A stretch of 64,000 bases of DNA, from assembly GCA_023079485.1 (NCBI GenBank), contig CM041086.1, positions 12,966,401 to 13,030,400 on the forward strand, read 5' to 3'. Below are positions 54,401 to 64,000 of this stretch, piece after piece. The DNA is from Archilochus colubris. Taxonomy: Eukaryota; Chordata; Aves; Apodiformes; Trochilidae. Position 1 is the stretch's first letter; each line of letters begins with the position of its first letter. A program made the position numbers and the translations under genes. The notes under the pieces were generated by a model that was given only the letters and a program-made list of their open reading frames with translations, had not been told where the DNA came from and ran no database searches.

Positions 54401-57400
54401 TCCAGATTTTTGGGGAGGCAGGAGGGGGGTGTTTTTATTTGGGGCTTAGGTTTTTAGGCAGGTTGGAGATTTGGTTGGTTTGAGGTTTTGTTTGGTTTTA
54501 TTTCTTTTTTCCCCCCAATGTAGCAAATTAGCTGAAAAACTGCAGTGCTACTATTAGCTGAAAGCAGCAACATACACTTTAACTCTTGGCATAGGGCTTC
54601 CACCTGCTTCTGTTGGTATCAAAGAGCAGCTGAAATAATCAGGACAGAATTAGGCCCAAAATAATTGAATAAACATGAAAGTAAGTAAAGGAGACATGGA
54701 CATTGCACTGGCTGGATTATTGCCTCTATCTTAAGCAAAAATCAGCAATAATGACTTTACAGGGACTGAAGTCACAGCACCCTGTCATGTGGGCAGAAAT
54801 GTATCATTCTGAAGTGTGGGGACATCTGGGACTTGTAAAAACAGAACTTAAAAAAAGGTGCCTGGCTAATCTTGGTAGAAGCACCAGGTTCCAATACAGC
54901 AAATACAGGGATTTTGGTACTTTTGTTGCTGTTTTGTGCTTGCTTTTTTAAAATCTATGCTGTTACACTGGGATTCCTGAACTACTTTTACAGATGCCTG
55001 TAAAACAGGAAGGTTGCTAAAATGTAAAATGCAATTTATAAATGTTTACAAAAGTCACACAATTTTATTTAACTTTGGTAAAGTAATAAAAGGGTACATA
55101 TGAGTCACAACCTTGACATTCTCATAAGAAATGATGAATACAGTGCAGAATGTTGCATTTACATTAAACGTTTAGTTTTACGCAAGCAGAAGGAAACAGG
55201 GAATTCAACAGAAAATTCCACCAGTGTTTTTTTAACTGTTAAAATGGTCTTGTCCTTTTATAGAGAATTTAAAGCAGCAATGTAATTTTTGCTTAAATGT
55301 TCCCTAGGGGAAAAAAAAAAGAGAATTTGGATAATTTCCTAAGTTTAGTAGTTGTCAACTGAAAACCAATGACCCAATCATTTCCTAATTGTCTCTCTGT
55401 CACATCAGTTATGTTCCCCTCAGGAGTTTCTTAGCCCTGTCCTGTAGTATCCCCTAGTCCTTCTAGCCCTATTTAGCTGACAGGCACAAATGGTGGAGTT
55501 TATTTGTCAGAAGTGGGACAGGACCATTGGCTTTTATGCAGCAATAAAATATTTTCTGGTATTAAATTCACGTGCCCATGTGATTCCAGTTTTGGGGGGA
55601 GTTTTAAAAGTAGAAGTACTGTTTATTTTGAAACTGCCCATGATCTGTTTATCAAGATTTAATTCAGGAAAAAGTTACTTAAATGGATGATATCTCAGTA
55701 TATACATTTATTCCCAGAATGCAAATTTATAGGAGCTGCACTTCAATAATCTATAGTAAAACAAAATGTCACCAAGGTATGTTCTGTATACACTACTGCT
55801 TTAAATCCCATGAGTTGTATTCCTTCCTCCAGCCATTTATTTTTTTTTCTTTACTGGAGAAGGGTTACACTTGATCCTAGAGAACCAATGTCATCCTTCA
55901 GCATTTTAATACATTGATTAGTGTTTGACAGTGGAAATGGTAAGGTTAATACGCAGCCTAGCCTAGGGGCTTTGCAAATGCATAGGGTTAAAAATGGCAT
56001 TATAAAGTGTGAGTGTACTTTGAAAAGTGAGATCAGAGACTTCAGTGTTTGTTTTCTGGGTTGACACTAATTTAAGGGTTTTTTTTAGATTAGAAGCAGA
56101 GAAGTACCATTGTTTAAAAAACAACTGGATTTTTTTTTGCCCTCCCCTAGCATGTATTCCACTTTTACATTCTGAAAGCCAGATTTAGCTTTTAGGTACT
56201 TTTTTATCTGTATTAGTTGAAAGTAAAGGTAGAAATTGAGCACTAGGGCCAACAACCTGATGCCAAGGAAATAAATTTTTTAGGAAGTAAGGAGTAAAAT
56301 GTCAAAACCATATTTTTATCCCTGAAGCAAGCAGTTGAGATTACTCACGTTGAGCAGCTGAGATCTGAGTGCTGTCATCTGAAATCACTTCCTGGAGTAG
56401 AACCACACTTTACAGGACAGTGTGTCACACAACAAAGCTGACCTTTCTTTTGTTATGCAGGATGCATGCAAAATCTGTTGGAAACTAGATCAATCAGCAC
56501 AGTCATCAGCTGAAGATTAAATGCAAGTCACAACAATAGTTGCAAATTCCTATCAGTTTCATCCTATATTACAGGGTGATGAATTTATCCATGTGAGACT
56601 TACACCTTGGAGAACTAGTAGTGGATATTCCTTATGTACAGCCCATAATGCAGCTACTAAAATGGTGCTTATTCAGAGTGCTGATTCCATTAATTAAAAA
56701 AGTTAGAAGTACAAGCTTAAAAAAAAAATCCCCAACTGAACAGAAGGGAAAAAAATAATAATGATGTTTTCATTGCACTGTTTCAGTGATTTATGGACAG
56801 TTCCTAATGTTCTTCATAGGAATACAAGGAAGATTTAGGCAGTGCAACCTCCCTAACTTTGACTTCAGCATTAGTTACACAGAATTCAGAGAGAGAGAGA
56901 ACTACATTACACCTTCTATCTTAAGAAGCATCCTGAAATAAAACCAGCTTTCCTGTTAAAAGCAGTATTCCAATTGTTTTGCTAGACATACATGAATATA
57001 TCCTATGATGTTATATAAAGTTTGAGACACTGTTGTGGCTCCCCCCATATTTTTCCCCTGTGTAGGCTGTAACCAACACGTGACTTGAGCGAGGTCCTGT
57101 GGCCCAAAAAATCCCAGCAACTGGAGCCCCAAGACCAAACAAAACAAGCATCAAGTCATCTGCAAGCCTCCTCACCTTAACCAGACTGATACTCTCCAGC
57201 AGTTCAGTCTTGTGTACCTTTACTTCAGCTTGGCACAAGATGGAGTAAGGCAGACCAGGATCTATCAGCTGGATCACTTTATTAAAAACCAAGGACTACA
57301 TGAACCTCATGGTAAAACAAGGAAGCTGGAATTTAGGTCACTCACTACTCACTGACACTGCAAATCACCAGCAGTACATTCCCATCCTCATGCTCCATTG

Positions 57401-57570
57401 TTAAACCTCTGAAATAAGTCTTGCAATAAAGAACAGTCCAATCCAGTTTTTGTCTTTGCAGTTACCACCTGTATCTATCGTCCTGCCCCTCCCACAGTAA
57501 AATATAAATACAAAATGTTCACGATTATTTGAATGGCATTTTTTTTTTCTTTTCTTCTCTCCCACACTCT
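51495..57570. other. 3' UTR of ZBTB33 and convergent spacer to TMEM255A
   Basis: AT-rich, non-coding. Plus-strand AATAAA signals occur at 52712, 54294 and 55085; 54294 would give a 3' UTR of about 2.8 kb. TTTATT at 57278-57283 is an AATAAA for TMEM255A on the minus strand. A CR1 fragment lies at 52232-52362. Confidence 0.5.
52232..52362 (+). mobile_element. CR1 LINE fragment
   Basis: TTCACTGTGGGGGTGATAGG, CACTGGCACAGGCTGCCCAG, TGGAGCCATTCAAAGCCCACC and TGGACATGTTCC match the CR1 3' region, sense. It lies in the presumed ZBTB33 3' UTR. Confidence 0.85.
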
Positions 57571-60500
57571 TTATGGTGTATAAGGTGGTGGCTTTTCAAA
57601 AGGTGGAAAATATGGTGGTGAGTAACGTGGTGGTGCAGTAGAGGACCACATATAGCTGGGAGATGGAGACAGTGACTGGGGGTCATCGGAGAGGCCAGAA
57701 GGAGTAGAGGCTGGAAACATGCTGGAATGCTGCAGGGAGACAACAAGAAGGTTGTAATGTAGCCACTTCTTAAGGTCAAGGACTCTAGCAAAGAGATGCT
57801 TCATTACCAAGCAGTGCAAAATTTACATTTCAAGGCTCACTTAGGTATGCATACAAGTGGTCAAACTTGTTGCATTCCAGGGAGTCTGTAAGTAACAGTT
57901 TTGCATAATGAGACCCATTAGACCTAAAACTGAAGAGGAAATGTCAAAAACAAACGATTAAAAGTTCTTGCTCATCACTTCTGTGTACCTGTACCTTCAA
58001 AAAGCTGAACAAATGAAAACTTCAGTGTCTCTCAACTCTTGGGTTTCACACATCAGCCAGAAGCAACAAAAGTCTGCAGATAAGTTCTTTTTATGCTACT
58101 TTTTGTCTTTGTCACAAATAAAAAAACCCCAGAAATTAACGGTACAAAATAATGTATTCACTCAGTAAGTAAAAAGCTTGAAAAGGTGGAAAAACGAAAC
58201 CTGTGCATGCCTAAAGATTAATTTCTGCTCTCCAAAATAGCATTGTTATAAAAAACACCTTAAATCTGAAACCTCAAGTCGCAAGGCGCTGGTGGAGATG
58301 CACGCACAGGGTGTGCTCTGTCCAGAAACGGGCACTGTAATTGCCTAATAGTGTCTTTTTTTTTAAGTCGGTCACCTAAGAGCAACCTCTGACGGTTTTA
58401 TTAAGCAGATACATGGACTGCAAAAGCCCACCCTGCCCATGGAAGACCTCACAGAGAGCTGTACAAACCATCCCTGTCTCAACCACCACCCACAGTTCTT
58501 CCATCACCTCCTGGTTCACCTGAAGCCTGACAGGTGGAAGCCCCGGGACAGAGACTGCTCACAGCATGGGGTGAGGTTCAACATGGCCACAACCACCCCA
58601 TGGGGAGCTCCAGGATGGGCACAGAGTGGCAGAAAGGAACCTGGGAGTCCGGATTGACAGGAAGCTGAACATGAGCCAGCAGTGTGCCCAGGTGGCCAAG
58701 AAGGCCAATGGCATCCTGGCCTGGATCAGGAACAGCGTGGCCAGCAGGTCCAAGGAAGGGATTCTGCCCCTGTACTCAGCTCTGGTGAGGCCACAGCTTG
58801 AGTCCTGTGTCCAGTTCTGGGCCCCTCAGCTCAGGAAGGAGATTGAGGTGCTGGAGCAGGTCCAGAGAAGGGCAAAGAGGCTGTGAAGGGATCCAGCACA
58901 AGTCCTATGAGAGAGGCTGAGGGAGCTGGGGGTGTTCAGCCTGGAGAAGAGGAGGCTCGGGGGAGACCTCATCACTCTCTACAACTCCCTGAAAGGAGGT
59001 TGGAGCCAGGGGGGGGTCGGGCTCTGCTCCCTGGCAACTATCAGCAAGACAAGAGGCCATGGGCTTAAGCTCTGCCAGGGGAGGTTTAGGTTGGATATTA
59101 GGAAAGAATTTTTTTACAGAGAGGGTGATCAAGCATTGGAATGGGCTGCCCAGGGAGAGGGTGGATTCTCTATCCCTGGAGGTTTTTAAGAAGAGACTGG
59201 ATGTGGCACTCAGTGCCATGGGCTGGTAACCACAGTGGCAGTGGATTAAGGGTTGGACTTGCTGATCTCAGAGGTTCCTTTCCAACCCAGATGATTCTGT
59301 GATTCCATGATCCGGGTGGCCCCGCTGGTGCCATGGTGGTGGTGGCACTGGTCAGCAAACACAGCCCTGGGTTTTCAGTCTCACCAAGCACCCGTGCCCG
59401 GCTGCATCAGGAGTCCTGGTGGAGCTGCCATGGCTGACAGCTGCCTGGCTTTGTGAGGGAAGCTATCGGCTGGGAGCATGGTTCCCATTCCCCTTCCCAC
59501 AGAGGGTGAAAGGCAGAGGAGGCTGCTGCCTGCCTGCATCCTCCCCACGGAGCCAAACGTGGCTCAGGGCCTGCAGAAGCCAAAATGCTGCAGGACTGAG
59601 GCTTCCTCACCTGCCTGCCCCCAGCCCGGGGCCCTTCCTCCTGCCATGGCTCCCTGTGAGCTCCCGCTGCCTCCCTCACCCTGACCAGCCTGGTGCAGTG
59701 TCCTGAGCCATGGCACAAGTGCTGGCTGCTGCAGCACTCATCAGGTTCTGCTCCTCCAAAAACCAGAGAGCTGGGTCTGACATTTTAGAGTGGTGTGTGA
59801 AAGCCAGGCTCTTGCAGGGCCACAGGCTTCCTCAGAGAAATTCTGCAGTGTTGTTTTCTTGGTTTTTTTGTTTTTTTTGTTTTTTTTCCTGTGAAAGATG
59901 TGTGGGATGAGTGGGAAGCACTGACATGGCCAATTCTTGCACCAGAGGGAGTGCAGCTTCCAAAAGGGATTTGTCAGGGGAGGATGGGCTTGATCCATCT
60001 GCTCCAAGATGTCATGGTGGTACAGACACAGGGCAGGGCTGGAGACAAGAGTGTCCACAGCCAGAGGCTTCAGCTAATGCTTTCATGCAGACCCTCAAGT
60101 TCTGTGGAAGACAAGCAAGGCTCAGACTCAGAGCTGCATTTGAAAGCAAGATTTGGCTATTTTAGATTTAGATAAACCTCATTTTATTCTCTATGAGATC
60201 ACCTCAGCCTTTGTGCCAGCTCCTAAGCCAACCAAGACCTGCACTCACTGAGACAGCGACACTCTGATCCATCAGCTGAGCATCAGCAGAGCCCCAGCAG
60301 GACACTTCTCGTTGAAGAGTGGGGTGAACCCCCCCATGCTGAGCTCTCTGCTGGTATTGGGGCTGCCATACAGACAAACCCCCAGTTTCAACACTGCTTT
60401 CTGCCAGCTGAGGACTCAGCAGCAGAGCTCAGTTTGCTATGCACTGAGGTTGGCATTTTGTAACTGTAAAAACTTATACAACTCAAGTAACTCTCCCAGG

Positions 60501-63500
60501 TTGCACTGATCACAAAAATGAGTCACAAATCTCTACAAACAAGTCCTAGAAATTCTGATGCAAGTATTCAAATACTTCTAGGAAGCCCTGACAACAGTGT
60601 TGTCTAGTGACACTAACAGTAAAACCTGAAAGGCTTAGATTCATGTTACCTCTAATGCATGGCTCTGATGCCGGTGGTGGCTGTCACACACTACATTGCT
60701 TAGTTAAGAGACCTTAAGTTTTTTTAATTAAAAAATTCTCCAGCCCTTATGGCTCCAAAGAAAAGGTATGATGTACTAACATCACCACTGTGGTAACATC
60801 CACCTGACAGAAGAGCTGAGGAGGAAAAGTCCTCATTTGCTTCAACAAGTGAAAGCTGATGTTGACAGCAAGATTCACATGAAATCACTGTTTCCAACAG
60901 CACAGCTCCATAACTGAGAAGAGTAAGGGATGTGTTATACAAGAGGTGATGTTTTCAGGGTCTGTTCTTAGAACAGATGGAGTGTGTGGAAAAAACCCAC
61001 AAGGGAACAGCTTTTCAGTAAGTATGTGCCTTCAGGAGGTCAAAAAGCTTGTTACCAAAAGCTCATCTGTTTCTCTCAGACATAGCTGTTGGCCTAATAA
61101 AAATTAGCACCTCAACACCTCCTCATTTTGCCTCTATCAGAAGAATGAAGGTGCCAGAGGCAATGCCCATTTTTAATGTGCCCTCTACCTGTGAAGGGCA
61201 GGGGAGGCAGGCAGCAGATTTTGTTGCTTCCTCTTCAAGGACATCTTTCAGGAAAACAATGACTATTAGGAAAGGTTCAGTATTCTGTGCAGGAACAGGA
61301 AAATTAAACTGTGTGAATGACAGGAGGATGGGCCTCCAGACAGCCTGGATTTAACCTTGCTGCTCAACAAGAAAACAACCCATAATGTTCCCTACCTGAA
61401 AGTCATACGCCGAGTAGGGAGGCAGGTGAGGAGTGCTGTGGTAGTAGGTGTTGTAAGATGTCACTTGTGGCCTCGAGTAGTAGGACACTGAAGGGTGTGC
61501 GTTTTCCACCGTACAATTCAGAGTAGGGAGGGAAGGAGTCTGCTTAAACAACAGGAAGAGAATTTCAGTAAGCTGACAGTGAATAAGCTAAAGCAGCACT
61601 GTGTGTCTTTAGAGCTCAACCCTGTTGAATTAGCAATCCAGTTCACTCTGAGGTAAATCCAAAGGTCATTTCATTCCTCAGCCACCTATTGTTTCCTCTC
61701 AGATTCCACTGGCAATCACCCAGGGCACACCAGTACTCAAAAAAACCCCAACATTTGGAGTGCATCTTCACAAGTAGGAGAAAGAATCCATTAATTTTTA
61801 TTACTCTGCTATTCAGTGCATTTTGAGATCAGCCTATTTCAAATCCTCTTATACTGCTTTTTGCAAACAGTTCTACACATCTTTTTTTTTGCAGAGGTCT
61901 GCAGGGTGTCTGGGGTGGACCAAATCTCAAAAGGCCACAAAGCCCAGCTGGAATGTGTGTCCTGGTTTTGGGAAGATCTTGGTGAATATGAAGAGAATGT
62001 TTGAAAGTTATGAGTTCTGAAAGAAGGCATCCTTAGTGCAGGACCCAAGATCTGTTTGTAAGAAAAATGTATTGCCAGGACAACAAATGCTCTTTTCTGT
62101 GCGTCTCAATTTGAATTATCCCAAGTGAACCAAAAGAGACAGAAAAGAAAAAAACCCAACAAATTTATCTGCTGAGTGTTCACTTCTCCCTCTGCAGAAC
62201 AAAACCATATTGAAGGCAAAAGGCAGGCTGGTTAAGTGAGGGTATTTTAAAGCTTATGTTGTTAGAACATTACTTTTTTCACTATCTGAAGTTTGCAGAC
62301 TTGCAGACCTGGTTTGGGTCCCCAGTTCACCTCAGATTCTACACCATGAAGCTACAAGATGAAAAGTTTCAGCCTAACACAGCTGTCTAAACAGTCTGTA
62401 AAGTTCAGAACCCTACTAGTGCTATAAAATCAGTGATTCATGAGCAATTGCCACACATTTCCTTATGGAAGGTCAATGCTATGAAAAGGAAGATCAATTT
62501 TTAAGAAAGAGCTTATTTTTTTCATCCTAGAACCTGAGAAGGTTCTCCTTGAAAATGCAGTCTCCCAGTTCTATTCACCTGAAGTGCTAAGGCTTGGACA
62601 ACAGACCCAAGCCAGAGCTGACCTATATATTAATCCTGTTTGGCTTTTTTTTTTTACTCCTCAACTTTGTACCAGTGGGTATTGTGTTGGGTTACAACAA
62701 TATTTATGCTGATGCCAGCAACTAACCACCCAAAGTATCATTTATGCTGACTTGCTCTCTGGAGAAAGTATTTTAGGAAACCCTACCAACCACACCCTGG
62801 GCTCTGGCCAAGTCCTGGTCTGTGCTGGGCGGGGGGCAAACCACCAGATATTTCCACACAGCAAAATATGCAAGTCATTCTGACTTGCTGGTTTTTGTAG
62901 CATATTAGGCTGGACCCTCTTGCAGTGAGTTTGGATGCCTCCCCTATGGGTGGATGCACCTCACAGGATTTTCCCACTTGCTGGGAAAGGTTCTCCAAAT
63001 CCTTACTGCAACCAGGGCTCCCCAGCAACTGCAGGTTGGTATGCAATGTAATGTATGCAATGTTTTCTTTATCACTACCCTTCCTCCCATGTAGTAATGA
63101 TCTGATGGCATTACCCTGTATTATCTCTATTTGCCTGCTTTGAGTGCATTGTTCTTACATTTAAGTGCATTTTTCTTACTGCATATTTTCTGCTTTATGT
63201 TGTATTATTTGTTATCAACAGTAAAACATGTCTACTCTTGCCACTCTGGGGTCCAAGTTTAACAACTGATACCCACAATCACCAAAACATCACCTTTTCT
63301 GTGTTCAGGTGGCAACACCAGATCAGAAAAGTTAATCTTTTTCACTTTCTCCCTAGAGTTATTTCATGCCCTTCTCTCCATCCTGACTGCAGTGCTGCAC
63401 AGACTGTTTTCATGATCATTTTTTAAAAGCACCTTTCCTGATTTGTTTTGCTTAATGCACAGAGATCTCAGTACCATCTTACCATGTCTTTAAAGCCTCC

Positions 63501-63642
63501 AAGGATAGCTGCTGTAATGATCCCTAGGAACAGCCCCACTATGTTCAGAATTGTTGCAGACCAAAGCAAGTGGTAAAGGTGGATGATGTCCTGGCAGCTG
63601 CTGACATCGATGTATTCATAGTAGCCTCCAGAAATCTCTACT
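57571..63642 (-). CDS. TMEM255A: Transmembrane protein 255A, C-terminal part (gene continues past the right edge)
   Basis: Last three coding exons, minus strand: 63483-63642, 61396-61539 and 57571-57729, joined in phase 0. The first encodes [20 protein letters not shown], an extracellular loop with a cysteine, and then the fourth membrane helix ([20 protein letters not shown]). The second and third encode a long cytoplasmic tail rich in Tyr and Pro: [43 protein letters not shown] and FEKPPPYTP. The tail has PPxY motifs (PPRY, PPPY) that could bind WW-domain proteins such as NEDD4-type ligases. It matches mammalian TMEM255A closely. The first three membrane helices lie beyond position 64000. 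Two of its splice acceptors are NAGNAG tandems. Confidence 0.94.
57730..61395 (-). other. TMEM255A last intron
   Basis: 3.7 kb intron with donor GTAGGG and acceptor CCTGCAG. It contains the longest CR1 copy of the window (58560-59310). Otherwise no exon or RNA gene seen. Confidence 0.7.
58560..59310 (+). mobile_element. CR1 LINE 3' part with remnant of the reverse transcriptase frame
   Basis: Sense CR1, about 750 bp. It keeps an open stretch (58626-58886) reading [20 protein letters not shown] and ending [20 protein letters not shown], the C-terminal end of CR1 ORF2. Then comes the standard 3' UTR (GGAGACCTCATCACTCTCTA, TTGGATATTAGGAAAGAATT, GGTTCCTTTCCAACCC) and an ATTCTGTGATTCCATGA end. 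5'-truncated and inactive. Confidence 0.93.
61540..63482 (-). other. TMEM255A intron between the membrane-helix exon and the first tail exon
   Basis: 1.9 kb, donor GTAAGA, acceptor TTTAAGCAG. A TGTCCTGGTTTTGGG at 61958 resembles the start of the LTR family seen at 4634 but has no matching end. Nothing else recognised. Confidence 0.6.
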
Positions 63643-64000
63643 CTGCTGGATTAGAAAAAAACAAAATACTGATAAAAAAATGTACCACACATCATAAAAC
63701 CTAAGCACTTCTTCCAGACAGTAAAATGCATACTGCAACTTACTGATACCCTGGACCTAGCTACCAAGGGAGTGGGGATAAAGCCTCCTAGAGCCCATAC
63801 TCGTGGCATCTGAGATCTCCCTGCATGATAACAGCGCAGGACTGCTTGATCTGCTGAGACCAACAAGGCCTGCCAGTCCCCAAATGACCTTGAATCTGCC
63901 TCTCATTTCCTGAAATCTCCACAGATATAAGGGCACTGCAGGGCTTGGCCACCACACACATCCAACCTCACTGCTCTGCTCCAGCTGCCTGCCCTTAGCA
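63643..64000 (-). other. TMEM255A intron (partial)
   Basis: Upstream intron of TMEM255A running off the window. No exon seen. Confidence 0.6.

Noticed and set aside
61958..62060. Second LTR start (TGTCCTGGTTTTGGG) in a TMEM255A intron
   Set aside because: Only the first about 15 bases resemble the LTR at 4634. There is no 3' end, TATA or flanking duplication.

Overview
This is a vertebrate nuclear window and almost certainly avian. Genes are split by GT-AG introns, CpG islands mark the promoters, and the interspersed repeats are CR1 LINE 3' ends plus one bird-type endogenous retroviral LTR. The gene order SEPTIN6(-) SOWAHD(+) RPL39(-) UPF3B(-) NDUFA1(+) AKAP14(+) NKAP(-) ZBTB33(+) TMEM255A(-) is the block known from human Xq24. 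In birds that block lies on chicken 4p, or chromosome 4A in songbirds. A passerine is my best guess, but the sequence alone does not fix the species.

Layout. 1-16.2 kb: the 5' half of SEPTIN6 on the minus strand (coding exons 1-3), with long introns, a solo LTR at 4.6-5.4 kb and a CpG-island promoter at about 15.1-16.2 kb. 17.6-19.2 kb: a CR1 copy, then intronless SOWAHD. 23.6-25.7 kb: RPL39 (three coding exons). 25.9-34.1 kb: all ten coding exons of UPF3B. UPF3B shares a compact divergent promoter with NDUFA1 (34.4-35.5 kb). 36.9-39.4 kb: AKAP14, with a palindromic RFX X-box near its 5' end. 39.4-44.5 kb: NKAP (nine coding exons), convergent with AKAP14 and divergent from a spliced 5' exon at 44.69 kb that joins in frame to ZBTB33. 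49.5-51.5 kb: the main ZBTB33 (Kaiso) coding exon. 57.6-63.6 kb: the last three coding exons of TMEM255A, running off the right edge.

The genes are housekeeping or broadly expressed (cytoskeletal septin, ribosomal protein, nonsense-mediated decay factor, complex I subunit, splicing/transcription factors), plus the ciliary AKAP14. They share promoters and ends rather than forming a pathway. UPF3B ends about 130 bp before the RPL39 start, UPF3B/NDUFA1 and NKAP/ZBTB33 are head to head, and AKAP14/NKAP are tail to tail.

I found no clearly new biological system. The points most worth checking are: three introns that only fit the protein frame with a GC donor (UPF3B intron 3, NDUFA1 intron 2, NKAP intron 1); a tandem ZNF143-type site in the UPF3B/NDUFA1 promoter; the X-box at AKAP14; an AKAP14 without the mammalian RII-binding helix; an in-frame N-terminal extension of Kaiso; and the absence of RNF113A and the RHOXF genes from their mammalian positions. 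Exon boundaries were read by eye from reading-frame continuity, splice consensus and remembered family sequences; no alignment or search was run.
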